From positions 1 to 64,000 of the forward strand of contig CAKKTI010000081.1 of NCBI GenBank assembly GCA_920105805.1: a stretch of DNA of 64,000 bases, written 5' to 3'. Numbering within the stretch: position 1 is the first letter of the stretch; every line of letters begins with the position of its first letter. The DNA comes from Condylostoma magnum (taxonomy: Eukaryota; Ciliophora; Heterotrichea; Heterotrichida; Condylostomatidae). Below are positions 1-12,448 of the stretch, in pieces. A model generated the notes under the pieces. That model did not search any database. It saw nothing but the letters and a program-made list of their open reading frames with translations, and was not told the origin of the DNA. The position numbers and the translations under genes are program-made.

Positions 1-96
1 ACACCCTTACACCCTTACACCCTTACACCCTTACACCCTTACACCCTTACACCCTTACACCCTTACACCCTTACACCCTTACACCCTTACACCCTT
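1..96. repeat. Telomere, 12 perfect 8-bp repeats
   Basis: Twelve uninterrupted copies of ACACCCTT fill positions 1-96, then unique A+T-rich sequence starts. The G-rich strand reads TGTAAGGG, so this is a left chromosome end written C-strand first. The unit is one base different from the 8-mer TGTTAGGG that I recall for Stentor and Blepharisma, and unlike the 6-7-base or G4T4 repeats of oligohymenophorean and spirotrich ciliates. Array length in the assembly need not equal the natural length. Confidence 0.96.
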
Positions 97-690
97 ATTA
101 TTTTGGTTTTAAAGAAAATACATAAATAATAGATAAAAGTTTGAATATAATTTAGAACAGTAATAATCATCTAAACTTGAAACTTCTATATAAGAAAAAT
201 TATATACTAACTAAAACTTTATTCTAATGATATCCTATATAAAGCACTTCTTTATTTACTATTCTTTTAATAGTGATCTATATCAATATAATCATTCGCT
301 CTTTCCTACTTTAAATCTGCTTAAATGTTATATTTCGATCCCATTTAATAAAATTTATTTAAACTTAAAGACAATATTTTAATCTAAATTAAGCTGTTTA
401 TTATACTTTGTATTCATCTTTTAAATAGAATTAAGTATTAGACACTATGATTTTAATTATTATAATAATGCTTTTCAATTTCCTTCATACTCAAGCTATA
501 ATTCTAATTATTTTATCCTTATTCAGAATATAAAACAACAACACCCACAAAAATAGTGAATTTGATGAGATACATTTTATAAGATGTAAAATTAAGATAC
601 TTGTAATCAGCCAGAAAGAAAAGCTTTTATGAATCGCATCTAAATTGGAAAATAAAACACATGATAAAAGTTTAATTATTATTAGCCTAA
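97..690. other. Subtelomeric spacer without a gene
   Basis: About 590 A+T-rich bases between the telomere and the first gene. I see no reading frame with plausible protein character, no tandem repeat and no degenerate telomere units. It probably holds the 3' end of the reverse-strand LNR gene that points toward the telomere. Confidence 0.5.
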
Positions 691-1098
691 CTAAGCATAC
701 CAACAAACAAAATTATCGAAGCCACACTCCTTAAAATCGCATACTTGGTCACATTAGTCATTAGATAATAGTTCCTCAGTACAACCTGGAGCACACTCAC
801 CTTCAAGATATTTTTCACAATCTCCTTCATCATGTCCGCATTCATCTACTAAGCAAGCAAAATCACAAATCTCGTCTCCAATCCAAGCATACTTACAATC
901 TGGAACACAGTCTTCTGATTCATCATAATCACAGTCTCCTCCATCCTGTTAGCAATCATCTACTAAGCAAGCATCATCACAAATACTATCTCCAATCCAA
1001 ACATAAGGACAACCTGGAGCACAGTCTTCTGGTGAAATTTCGTTTTATGCTAGACTATTGCAAGCTTGTAAAAGGAATAAAGCTATTGCTGAAATCAT
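691..1098 (-). CDS. Secreted Notch/LNR-repeat protein
   Basis: A 135-residue protein that starts with a signal peptide (MISAIALFLLQACNSLAQ). It then carries two clear Lin12/Notch repeats of the form C-x3-C-x-WIGDxICD-x-AC-x4-C-x-D-x2-DC and a third weaker Cys-rich unit (CAPGCTEELLSNDQCDQVC). LNR modules bind calcium and are normally extracellular. No membrane segment follows, so a secreted or luminal protein is likely. The stop is taken as the TAG at 691-693, closely followed by TAATAATAA. It is the first gene from the telomere and is transcribed toward it. Partners and function are unknown. A second LNR gene lies at 36103-37005. Confidence 0.85.
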
Positions 1099-2015
1099 TA
1101 TAGACTAATTTAGTTGCCCGGACTTTTAAGCTAAAAAAACCGCCAAAATATGAATTTCTGCAATTAATAAGTCTTATGTAAAATGATTTGACAGAATGAT
1201 AGACAATACTAATAAGTGTACTTTGTGAAAGTTTGAGCTTGTTTTATGAAGTTCTAAAGGGAAAATTCCTTCAAAAATGCCTATGAAAAATAAACGAATA
1301 TTTTTGACAAAATGGTACAATTATTAATTGTTTGTCAATACGTAAAATCATAAAGAAATACAATATTCTGAGATGTGCTAGAAGATTACTTCAATTTATT
1401 TATTAAACTACCACTACTCCATTTAATAAAGTTATAAAACAGTAACCAACTTTTTTTTATTAATTACTACTTTTAATCTATGTTTGAAGTATATACATTT
1501 CCTATGCAAATCTGCACTCCTATTGATGTAAGTCTAGTCTTATATCTAGTGTATTTTTCGCAATACTGTGAAAGACTTGTTAATCTGACTGAATTTAAAA
1601 TAAGAAGGGTTATTATGTGCAATAAATATTAACTATACTACTTATTTGAGTATTTCAACATCCATTTTAGTTTACTTATCTCTTTAAGCCATTTTTAGAT
1701 AAATTTTAACTTAGAATGTTTAAAAAGACTTTAACTATTCTTAGACATATTCAGCTAAACACATTGAAAGAATTATAACTCGGAAGCATCTTAAGTTCTA
1801 TATAATAGCTATTTTAATTCTTAATAAAGAGTAATTACTGCCAACTATAATTATATCTGACAGTATTCGGTACTTATTCCATACAATATTGAAATATAGT
1901 GCTAGTAAAGCATTAATATATTACTACTTAATCTCAGGGCTTGTATATTTAATAATAACAAAAACAGTACAGGCTCTTACCATAAATAAACTTATTTTAT
2001 ATTATAACTTCTAAA
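1099..2015. other. Long spacer without recognisable gene
   Basis: About 900 A+T-rich bases between two divergently transcribed genes. This is the longest gene-poor stretch of the window. I see no frame with convincing amino-acid composition on either strand, and no repeat or RNA gene. It must contain both upstream regions. It contrasts with the 5-100 bp spacers usual further inside the chromosome. Confidence 0.45.
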
Positions 2016-2747
2016 ATGTCTAACTGAAAAGAGGATAGCCAGATTTAGGACTTATTACTAGATTTATTCAAATACACTTTTGTATCAAATTGCTAAATTG
2101 ACAATGATTCAATCACTAATGAAGAGTTATCTACAATATCCTAATTAGATGCATAAGAATTAATTTAAAATTTAAAAGAAATAATAGTAGATCTACTTAA
2201 CCAGAAAAGAGAGTGGAAAAATTAAGATAAAGCCTTAAGTACAAATTAATAATTCAAGTAAATGCTTAGTAAACTAGAAGAAGAGGTATAGTAGCATGTT
2301 AGTGCTTAGAGTTAATTAAGTTAACTTTTGGAAACGTAAAATCAAAAGATAAATAAACTCAAATAAACTAAAAACAACTAAAAGTTACTAATTCAAGGTT
2401 AAAATTAGAGGATATCAAGTTTATAGTAATAAATACTCTCAACTTTACAATGCAATAAAGAAAATTGTAAAACTAACTAAAATTTGAAAAGTGGTAGATA
2501 AAAGGCAAAAAAGCCAAGAAATTTAAGCACAGATTGTAATAATGTTTAATTAAATTATTATATAAAAAATCATTGTAAGGCAAGATCCTTGATTATCAGA
2601 TACTAAACTAACAAAATTTCTAGTGGTCACTAGGGTGCATCAATTTCTTAGAAGTTATTAAGGAAAGCTATATCGAAATATCCGAAAAAGACGGTGTGTA
2701 AATAGAATAATGATCAACTCAAAGCCAGTTTTAGATCAAACAATTAG
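2016..2747 (+). CDS. Coiled-coil protein, Gln-rich, unknown
   Basis: Begins MSNWKEDSQIQDLLLDLFKY. With TAA/TAG as Gln and TGA as Trp it stays protein-like for about 243 residues. A central stretch (roughly residues 55-155) is rich in Glu, Lys, Gln and Leu and looks like a coiled coil. A basic Cys/Lys-rich tail (ENCKTNQN..., RQKAKKPRN) follows. The exact end is uncertain: the TAG at 2745 is chosen, and TAA at 2769 is an alternative. No family is recognised. It runs convergently toward the gene at 2865-3548. Confidence 0.55.
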
Positions 2748-2864
2748 AGTTTATTAACTAATTCTTCCTAATTCTAATTTAACTTAAATAATTTTACATT
2801 TATTAAATACCTGAGCTGAAGTAATTGGACTAACTAATTAAACTTTTAATATGATTACTACTTA

Positions 2865-3548
2865 TTACTCATCTAGATTATGTATAAACTGCGATACTTG
2901 CGTAACTAGAGTGTGATCATGCCCTGGACACCCTTCAGGATAGTGTAGCTTGAGTTCATTAATAACCAGCAGATACTTCCTTTGTAAATTATCCAACAAC
3001 TGCTTATGTATTTCATGAATCACTTTCTCTCTTTCAAATATTTCAAAATTGATCCCTCTATACAAATTACTAACAGTATCGTGGGCCTATGTCAGTTAAC
3101 TAGCAATTTTCTCTGCCTTTTGCCTAGCCAATGGCAATGCTTCTTCCCACTTATAACTAGTATCACTTGGACTTCCAGTCAACTTCTGTACGATTTTAGA
3201 AGCTCTAAATCCGTCTATTTTCTTCAGAAATTTTTTCATAGTAATTGTTAGTATTCTTGAAATGATTTTTATATTAGCTAAATTGGACACAGCTTAGATT
3301 TCATATTGATTAAGCCCGCCTTGCTTCAATTCCTCTTCCATTACCTACACAGCACCGGCTTAGTATACATTATACTTCCTTGTGTTAATTTCTCTAGGTT
3401 TTTCCATATTCCCCTACACCACCATTTACAGCTCTACATTGTCTTCTTTGAATTTAAATTCGATTTCCTTTATAGAAGACAAAGCTGCGTTTTTAGATGG
3501 AGCTTCCCTTGCCATAACGCCACTAGCACTAGATGCTAATCCTTCCAT
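2865..3548 (-). CDS. Conserved-looking protein of unknown function
   Basis: A 227-residue protein, MEGLASSASGVMAREAPSKN to the C-terminal FIHNLDE, ending in TAATAA. The frame has no TGA and only a few TAA/TAG (Gln) codons. It is mixed alpha-helical: a hydrophobic/basic helix at about 95-125 (NIKIISRILTITMKKFLKKI), then a charged helical half with a GCPGHDH motif near residue 210. No signal peptide or TM segment is seen. I do not recognise a family. Confidence 0.65.
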
Positions 3549-3700
3549 ATATAATTTTAGTAAATTTAAACATGTTTTAATAATTTTAGTGTGTAAGAGG
3601 GTTTTTGACTGTTAATATAAGTGTATGTACTTAAGAGGAATATAGAATATATCTAGTATGGATTCTATATACAATAAAATTATTAAATTATACCACTTTA

Positions 3701-6700
3701 TTAAAGTACATTGTCTAGTTGCTTCATAATTCTTTCTATACCTTCTTGTTAGCCTTGTCTAGCCTGTAAAGAACTTCTATTTAGTTGTGAGATATGAAGA
3801 CTTCCACTGTTACTATGAAGAAATTCTTGAATACCACTTTACAATCCTACTAGTTTCTAGTAATCATTGTTTATTTAATGACAGTGGCTTTACATGAAAT
3901 TTTAAAGAATACGCAATGTTTCAACCATCTGACTACTATTATATTCATGATTTCTTACTCCTATTTTGTAAGTAATATGTTCTAATTTATTAACAAAGTT
4001 TTCTATATGTAATTTCCATATTTCTAAGTCTTAGGCTAGCTCTGATACATATTACAATATTCCTTAGAGATTAACTGATTCAGGATTCTCTGAAATTAAT
4101 TATACTATTTCCAACGATATTTACTATAATTGTTTATTATTTGCTTATATAACTTAATTCAAAGTGATTTATAATTATTATTTTTATGACAATGAAGTTG
4201 ATTGGGAAATTTAGTTTTCTAATATTCTTTTGTAAACATTTTTTTCCCTGTTAATTCCATTTTACAGCTATTATTCCTTATCTTCTATATTCCTACTGAG
4301 TTCTTTTAACCAATTATGCAAAGTTGGATTTTTTAAGGATAGTTAGGCTACTAGCTAATTCATTTTTTCAGAATAGTAAGTCTTAATTTGATCCCTTTAT
4401 CCTATACTGGATATTTTTTCATCTAAGAACCTTAAAATAAGTTCAAATTCTTTAACTCTTTTTTAGAAACTTCTCTTATCACTTTCTTTTTTCCGTTATA
4501 ATCTTTAAAACTCAGACTCTCTTTCAGTTTGCACAGATTATCTAATAGTGTCTGGAAAGAACTTCTCATTTTAGCATTCTTTCTCTAAATGAGCAATAAT
4601 TTGATTTTTATGCTGAATTAGTTGTTCTAATTAGTATATTTGTGTTTGAGTGACTTTACCATCCTACATTTGATATAATCTTTGCTCATATTCTTTATTA
4701 GTACTTTTTAATTACCAGTTTTCTTGTTCTAATTGTTAAATAGTCTACCTCATTGCTTCAGCATCTTTTTCATTATGTGTACCACTACGAAGTCTTAGCT
4801 CATACTGTAATTCTTAGCGTAGTTATTAAATAGTTTTATCCTTGTGGTCTATAATCGTTTACAAATCATTTAGATTCCTGGTTTTCTATTAGTCAATGTT
4901 TTGGTATTTACCTTAAGTATTATCCATTTAGATATAAGCATCGTTCAAAAGGCCTTATACTCTATGCAACTCCTTTTCTAGCCTCTCAACTTCAGATTAT
5001 CTTTGCACTAATTTTTACTCTAGATCTGATATATCTTAATAGAACTCTAGTTTTGATTGCTCTGTAACTTAATATTCCTTTTATAGCTGTTATTTAAGAG
5101 TAATGCATTAGTTCTCGTATTACTTAGCCTAATCGAGTTATGTACTAAGTTCTTTTAGTTCTGCAGTATGTATATCTGCTTCTTTTTATAAATTTGTTTA
5201 TAAGGACTATACACTTTATTTATGTTCTAGAGATTTATTGATCACTTACTCTAGTTAAACTTACAACTAATCGATTTCTTATTAGAGCCTTGAGTTTTCT
5301 CGTTACTAGGCATTTAATTCATCTTATGAATAGTTGAAATCTTACTTTAGTAGTTAAAATTATTATCAATCTTTCTGCAAGTTTACAATTTTATCTAGAA
5401 TGTTTTTACAGTAATCTGATATTTGCTCATAATCTTCATATTCATTTGGCGTTCTTACACATTATTCCTTTAACTGCTGATTAATATGATATAAATCATT
5501 TCTATTTCTAACTAATTCGTCGTTTTACAGTTATAAATCATGCTCTAAATCCTAATTACTTCGATTTATTTTCAGTACTTCTTCATTTAATTGTTCAATT
5601 TCTCCTTTATACTCTCTTTTCTTATTACGTTGTTTTGTTATTTCCTCATGACATTCTGAAAGTAATTTATCAATTAAACTCTGACTAAACGGGAGAATCT
5701 AATCTTATAATAAAGAATCTCTGTCTTGTATTTATTATTTTAAGAATTAAATAGTGCTTTCTAAATCTTATTGCATTATTTCAAAATTCTCCTTTTATGT
5801 AATTAGTTATACATCCTTACCGTTGATAAACTTTCTTATATCTTAATTTGTTCTTATTAGCTATTAATTTTTTTCCATTATTCCAAAAAGTCTTTACTCT
5901 AATTCTTCATTTCTCATAATTCATCGTTCAATTTCAGGTTTCAAACAAGCTTATTATTATTCTATTCTGCTTAAATTATTTTTGATTACCTATGCCTCTT
6001 AGTTTACTGTATTAATTATTTACTTTTTCAGCATAGCTTCTCTTTCTAAAGCTAAATTGAGCTGTTCTTACAAATTGTACATTGATTCAGGACTTAAAAC
6101 TGTATTAGACAAGGCAGCTAATCCTGAGTTTACCATATCATACTCAGTTTAAGGTTTATTTTCCTTGTTACTTTCATTGTTTTTTCGTTATTATTGTAAA
6201 TTTACATACTTTTATGCTTTTGATGGTCTTTGCTTGTTGAAGTTTTTCATTTGTCTAATCAAATTTTCCGATTATCTTTTAAAGAACTCAGATTCTTCAT
6301 CTTTTTCTTAAAGCTAGATTTTCATTTATTCCTCCAAATCCTGAACTTGATTTTCTTTCTATTCAATTAAATAGCTTAGTTCTTGATTATTTTATTCACT
6401 CTATTACAACAACTAATCTCTTTCTTCATTGTATTCCTCAATCTGTTATAGCTTATCTTCTAAATCATATACAATAGACTCTAATTCTCCCTTTTCTTCC
6501 AATAATCCTCCAATTCTATTAGATAGTTCTTCATATTAATCTTGCTTCTATGCTTAAAGCACCTAGTACTTTTGTTTAAGCTAAGATATTTGATTCCTTA
6601 GTCTTTCTTCCGTTTTACTGTATACCTTCAGTTCTTATTATTATACTTATAGCCCATTACACGATTACTCTAAAGATCTGTTATCCTTTTTCAAGTTTTC

Positions 6701-7642
6701 TATTTATTCATGCGCCTGTGCTAAATCCCTTACTAACTTTTCACATTCTGCATTAAGTTTCTTAATCAAAAACTAAGCTTTTTACAGAGTATTTTCCTTC
6801 ATTTCAGCTTCTTAATCATACTCCTCTAATGTAATATCCATTTTCTATAACTGATCCTCAGCAATTTCTAATCTTCTAATAAGATCGCTATTAGCCACTT
6901 CTAAATTTGCATTAATTTGCCTTAGATTACTAATTTCTTTAATATCTGAGTCTTTATTTCTACCCCCTTTATTAACTTAGCCTTCCAACTCGCTATACTT
7001 TCTTTATAAATCATCATGATTCTAGCAGATTTCATTAATCTCTGCTACTAACTTCTTGTTTTTATCCCTGTAATCATCAATAACACTGATATAGTTATCA
7101 CAATTAGAGCAATAATCATCCTTCCCAGTCATTAACTCCTCACATTTTTCCTACAAAACGTAGTATTAGTCACTAATGCCCTAAATCCTTTTAGTCAACT
7201 GCTCATTTTTAATTCTTTCTTACTCATACCTTTCTTTAAAGTCTTCATCTCCTATCAACCTATCATCGTCATGTTAGATCTTATCAACATAATCTTTATA
7301 ATACCCTATAATAGCCTGCTCAGCATCGATTAGATTAGTTATTCTTGATGTTAATTATCTTAAAAGTTAACTACAGTATTCATACTCACTAGCTGTTTGA
7401 GGAATGTCGCCTATTAGCATGAATCTCGGAGTAAAACTTACGTTGCATTGAGTTAAAGTTATCGCCTGGTTAAGCTGGGCTTCTTATAAGGAGGTATGCT
7501 CCTACAGCATGTTGTCTAAGGCCTGGATGTGGTTGCTTATTGTATTCAACTAGTATTGTTAGGTTAGTCTCTAGCCCAGGTTGTTGAATTATTGCCCGGC
7601 TATTGTAGTTAAAAGAGACTCGATGTTTTGGGAAAAACTCAT
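3701..7642 (-). CDS. Giant coiled-coil protein (1313 aa)
   Basis: Starts MSFSQNIESLLTTIAGQQFN and remains in one frame to a C-terminal KQLDNVL followed by TAATAA. The first 120 residues are mixed (FMLIGDIPQTASEYEYC). Almost all the rest is coiled coil rich in Glu, Gln, Lys and Asn, e.g. DEDFKERYEQERIKNEQLTK, with a CSNCDNY element near residue 190. Nearly every Gln is TAA or TAG, which is why no long standard-code ORF exists. Such proteins in ciliates are typically cytoskeletal, basal-body or cortical. No specific family is recognised. Only 20 bp separates it from the upstream coiled-coil gene on the same strand. Confidence 0.8.
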
Positions 7643-7662
7643 TTTTAAAATTTGAAATTTTA

Positions 7663-9366
7663 CTAATTTACACCTTTATGCAAGTTCTTGTATATTTTTT
7701 TCAAGTTTATGTATGTTTATTTGATTCAAGAAGAAGCTTTGTCTGATTTGGGGTTATTGGAAGCATTTTCTTTGTTTTGAGGGTTTTGATAGCTGTCTAT
7801 GTATATTTCGTTATTTGTAAGGCTTTCTATTAATTAAATGTTCTCTTGCATTGAATTTATCTTGCTTTAATAGTTTTCTATTCGTTTTAGCTTCTTTTAT
7901 CAGTTTTTAGTATATTTATTCTCTTAGTTTAACCCTTCAACTTAAAAGTTTATCTAAAATGATATTTTTTCTATTTGTTATAATATTCTTCATAATCTTT
8001 GATGATCTTTCTGTAAGTTTTCGTATGATTTTATTCATGTTTTCTCTTCTTTGGTATAATTTGACTGAAACTGTTATACTAGTTATAACAATCGTTAATT
8101 TTCATCTTCCAGTTCTTAGAATCTTAAATTATCATGGGGAGTTAAGCTAGATCGTTGACTTATACTCTATGATTCTATTTTCGCACAGTATAAATCGTCT
8201 TTTAATTATTTTATTTATTGCTTTAATGTTAAAATTTCATTTTTATGCTTGTCTTTTAGTTATTTCTCGTCTTGCTATTTTTAGTTTCTTAAGTTTTCAA
8301 TGTCATATGTTAGTTGATCTAATGCAGTGTCTTATTAATGCTAAATTTAAAGTTTTGTTTCTAAGCTATGACAATGATCTTTTAATTTATAGTAACCTTA
8401 TCTATTTTCATTCAATGCTTGGTTTAGCTAAGAGATTTCGTCATTTAGTGCTTTTATTTGAGTTTACTTTCTTAAAAACTTCTTTTTATAGTTTTGATAG
8501 TCCTTATATTTCTCTTTTTATGAGATTTCATTGTCAAGCTGGTCATTTAGTTATTCGATTTGCATTTTTAATGAATGATTATGCTATTATAGATTAATTG
8601 TTTGTTCTTATAGTAGAGACTTTTCGTTAACTAGCTGATTTAATTATTAAATAACTTCACTTTCCTATATTTCATTCTTATTCAACAAATCTTTAAGGTT
8701 ATAATAGTTATTTAAATCATTGATTTTATCCTTTTAAACTCTGCAAAGATTAGCTATTTCACTGTAATCATACTCTAATTGTCTATTTTTATCTTTTAAT
8801 AAATATAATTCTTTCATTAGAGTAGTTTGATTTGTATTTTTTCTTATAGCTGTATTGAAATTTGCTTAATTCTGCTACTATGGAGTTTAAAGCTAAACTA
8901 GATCTTATTATTTAGCAAAATATTAATTAACATCGTGTATAATTTTACCAATAGCATGCAAATATTCCTGGGTAAATATACTGGGCTCTAGCATCCCATC
9001 TAGAAACATAATTTATTCTCCACATTAACACTGTCCATTTTGGCTTAGTAGATAAATAATAAAACATATTTCCAAAATCCGCCATTTTGTATCTTATAGA
9101 TCCCACTTTTATCTTATTTTACTCAAAGTATCCTTTAAATCAATCTGAATTATACTGAAATAGCTATCAATTGCCTCAATAAGCCCATTAATATTCTCAA
9201 AATCTTAGCTAAAATAAAAGCTGTTTATACTTTTCAGTAATGACGATATATTATAAATATTAAAAATATCTGTCTAACTGTTCTAGCTTTATTATCCTAT
9301 CACCGATACTCATTCTCTAATAAAAGTTTCTCTTTTTCTGCAAAACTTTTATAAGGATTTAGACAT
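7663..9366 (-). CDS. Coiled-coil protein (567 aa)
   Basis: Start chosen at ATG 9366 (MSKSLQKFCRKRETFIREWV), because this frame alone gives coherent protein through 567 codons to the TAGTAA at 7660-7665. Residues 1-180 are globular, with many Ile/Leu/Phe and an INGLIEAIDSYFSIIQIDLK stretch. Residues 185-545 form a long Gln/Glu/Lys/Asn coiled coil. In-frame TGA codons fit Trp (REW, KTWIKSYE, NWQKK). It lies 20 bp upstream of the 1313-residue coiled-coil gene in the same direction. No family is recognised. A shared cytoskeletal role is only inferred from composition and neighbourhood. Confidence 0.75.
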
Positions 9367-9413
9367 TTATATTTTAAGTATTTAAGCTAGTTACTCTATT
9401 TATGTCTATTTTA

Positions 9414-9842
9414 TTAACGTGAAGCTGCTAGCTTTGAAAAATCTACATTATTAAATTTTGGAATCATACAAAGTGGAGAATTTGTTAAACTTCCTATACT
9501 TCTATTATGCTAGTTTCTATTTACTGGTATTTACTATTTTCCTTTTGTGTATTAGTCTAGATCTACTGTAATCTACTAATGAGTGTTTTTATTATCAATT
9601 ATATCTTCGTCTTATTCAATTTATGATGGAGCTGGATTTAAGTACTTTTTTTTAATTTGAACCTTTGGTTTTCTTATTTTAAAATTTATTGAGCTATTAG
9701 ATCTTACCTATTGTTTTAACCTGTAGCAGGGCTATGTCTAACTCATTTTAATGGCATTAGGATATAAGTCTTCAATTTAAAATCGTTTAGTTGGGGTTTT
9801 TCTGTAGCATGGAAGAGGAAGTTGATGGTACCTAAACATCAT
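9414..9842 (-). CDS. Small basic protein, unknown
   Basis: A 142-residue protein, MMFRYHQLPLPCYRKTPTKR to FSKLAASR, ended by TAATAA 48 bp before the ATG of the next gene. It is very basic with a KIRKPKVQIKKKYLNPAPS cluster. It looks largely disordered, with no membrane segment and no recognised domain. Two adjacent ATG codons open the frame; the first is used. Confidence 0.55.
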
Positions 9843-9971
9843 TCTTCTTCTTAAGCTTCTAAGCCTTGACTCTTATATACTATGCATACTTCCTTTACTA
9901 GTTCTTTACATTATAACTTCCCTATTTATAGTAAAATGATATATATTTAATTTAACATAAACAACTATTAA

Positions 9972-11051
9972 TTATCAAGGGCACTTAAGATCTACAATAT
10001 TTGGTCCATACTCTAAAAACTCTGATTTGTCAATATAATAATCTTTAAACTAGTCCAAGGAAGTAAGTATTGATGCTCCAAGTCAAGAGGAGCATCTTCT
10101 GTCCACAAATGAGTTTCTATATGTCAAAACCATTACATCCTTAGAATGATCAATAGATTTTTGTACATCTAATAAAAGACGTTCAGGCACTCCTTTAAAA
10201 AGTGTATTGCCTCCATGGAGGATAATATTAGTCATTAACTCATTCTATAACTCAGGCTCTAAATTCTGAATCGGATTTGTGGCTAAGGAGGCGAGCCCGG
10301 GAAAATTTTACTACTATTTAAACAGTTACTCAGGATACTCATGGATTTCAGAGGTCAAAACAAGTGTTTTGTGATCAGGTAATAAATATTACTGTGATTA
10401 GTTAGATTCCTAATGAGAATCTTAATTAAGCTGAATCTCAAATCTAGTTTCCTTTATTTTTTATGCTGTGTCGTATAATTTTGTATAGCTTAGCCCTACT
10501 TACTGAGATAAAATCTTGTCTTATAGGAATAACAAAGTGATTGTTTCCCCTCCAAATTAGTACTTTTAAGCCAGATCGTCTCTTTAGTGGCAATTTATTA
10601 TAGGAGATACGCTAGTAAAATGCCCTCCTGATTTTATTACTAATGACGTCGTTCTAGCATAAGCAGTCTGAGCACAAACTGCCGGATTTCCTATGTAAAG
10701 CTTTGGAACCTGCATTTTCTCGAATGCATGAGTAACCATACTGTATTTGTCGTTTTTAGTAGAGAAAATAGGCTCAATAAGACACAAAGGAATTTAACTA
10801 GGCCTGTGACCACTCTTATGATAACACATTGCTATTAATTAATTAAACACTTCTCAGTCAATAGAGTAATCTGGTTATAGTAAAAGCTTAGAATTATCTG
10901 TCTCATTGTCAAAGGAATACATAGCGTTTAAGTCTGGTATTATCTAATTATAAGTTACTGAGTTTTCTATATGTTAAGGTGTGTCTACACCTCCTATTCC
11001 TCCTCGGGTTATTGTTCCACCGATGTCTATTATAAACGCTGTATCCTCCAT
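9972..11051 (-). CDS. Actin-related protein
   Basis: A 359-residue member of the actin/ARP fold. The N-terminal phosphate-1 loop analogue is FIIDIGGTITRGGIGG. DYSIDWEVFNQLI matches the conserved D-W-E-x-[ILV] region, with W encoded by TGA. The second phosphate/adenosine region reads NIILHGGNTLFKGVPERLL. The C-terminal half carries SSWLGASILTSLDQF (TGA=W) and EYGPNIVDLKCP, matching the actin GG-S-I-L-A-S-L and GPxIVxRKC blocks. Divergence from actin and the YSFDNETDN insertion suggest an ARP4/BAF53-like or other nuclear ARP; the subclass is uncertain. The C-terminus is KCP followed by TGA TAA, so the final residue may be Pro or Trp. Confidence 0.85.
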
Positions 11052-11125
11052 TTTTAGTATAATAAAACTTATAATAAGCTTTTATAAATACATTTTAGCT
11101 TAATATAGTTATTGATAAATTAAAA

Positions 11126-12283
11126 ATGAGGAAAAATTCTTAATCAGTGAGATGTTTTTCTAGTATTAAGCAAAGACAGAGAAAGAAAGTTCCTATATTA
11201 ACGAAATTTTAGCCTATTCAATCATTTGTTTAATCATCATCTAGAAGAAGTATTTCCAACAGAAGAAAATCATCAAATTAGAATCCTGTTTTTTAGAGTA
11301 GCTCTACTAAATCACTTAATAAGAAATCAAGGACCTAAGGGAGGATTGATTTAAAAGTTAAGCATAAAAGCATTTATCTCCTAAAATAAGCATTAAATAG
11401 AAAGCCTAGCTCTATATAGGACTTATTAACTAAAACTTACACTTCTAAGCAGTTTAAAACTAAAAAGTCCCTCAGTAAGTCTAGAAAGTAGTATAAAAGA
11501 CGGCCTAAAAGTAGAATATAAGTAGAAAGCATTTCTCCCTTTAATAGTTAATAAAACTATCAAACACATATGATTCAAACTTATCAAGCCTTAAAATTAG
11601 TTCAAACATTTCCTCCAATTGATTCTGAGATTCTTTAATAAAAACAGATATTTCTGCCTTATCCTAAAAACTTTTATTAGAAGAAATCAGTGATTTTTGA
11701 TTTAGATGAAACTTTAGTACATTGTGTTGACAATTTTGAGGAAGAGGGATGTCATACAGTCTTAGATGTTCTTTTTGAAACGGGAGAATGAGTAAAGGCA
11801 GGCATACGCATCCGTCCTTATGCTAAGGAGTTATTAACTTATGCGTCAAAATACTTTGAAGTTATCGTTTTTACAGCTTCTTTTTAATGTTATGCAGATG
11901 CTGTATTAGATTTTATTGACCCTGCTTAGTAGTTAATACACCACAGGCTATATAGACAAAACTGTATAGAGGTTAATGGAGTGTTTATAAAAGATTTAAG
12001 GATCTTTTAGGGAAGGTAGATTCAAAATATTGTAATAGTAGATAACTCTGCTTATAGTTTTGCTTACTAATTAAGTAATGGGATTCCAATAATTTCGTGA
12101 ACTTCTGATCCCTTCGACATGGAATTGCATAATTTGATTGGTTATTTAGATAAATTGAGGTACTGCGATGATATTAGAGCAGAAAATGAAGCATAGTTTA
12201 ATCTCCATGGTTATATATAAGAATTCGAAGAAAAGTATATCTAGAAGTAAGAGGACTCTCCTATATTAATTTTAAATATATAA
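11126..12283 (+). CDS. SCP/FCP1-like CTD phosphatase (NIF domain)
   Basis: A 385-residue protein. The first ~185 residues are Ser/Lys/Arg-rich and disordered. The rest is a HAD-family NLI-interacting-factor domain. The catalytic DxDxT motif is VIFDLDETLVHC near residue 195. IRIRPYAKELLTYASKYFEV and the C-terminal signature IQNIVIVDNSAYSFAYQLSNG follow. GIPIISWTSDPFDMEL then uses TGA (12098-12100) at the position that is Trp in this family. Such enzymes dephosphorylate the RNA polymerase II CTD or other phosphoserines. The stop is the TAA at 12281, but the last ~20 residues are not conserved, so the end is approximate. Confidence 0.88.
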
Positions 12284-12448
12284 TTTGTGTTGACTATATT
12301 GATACTATATTCAATATTTGTTATATACTAGTAACTTTTAAACCAATAGTCTATATATAGTGCTAGATACATACTTAAAACAAATTGCTCAAAATGGTGA
12401 ATTAAACTCTGATAATAAGTAAAGGAAACCTATTTAATTATTATACTA

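Noticed and set aside
491-706. Reverse frame of 71 codons reaching toward the telomere
   Set aside because: It starts from a non-ATG codon in a different frame from the LNR gene and has a composition typical of A+T-rich spacer.
8169-8597. A 142-codon standard-code open frame on the + strand, hydrophobic and Phe/Leu-rich
   Set aside because: It is antisense to the 567-aa coiled-coil gene. Its composition is what the complement of Gln/Lys/Glu codons produces, and it shows no domain.
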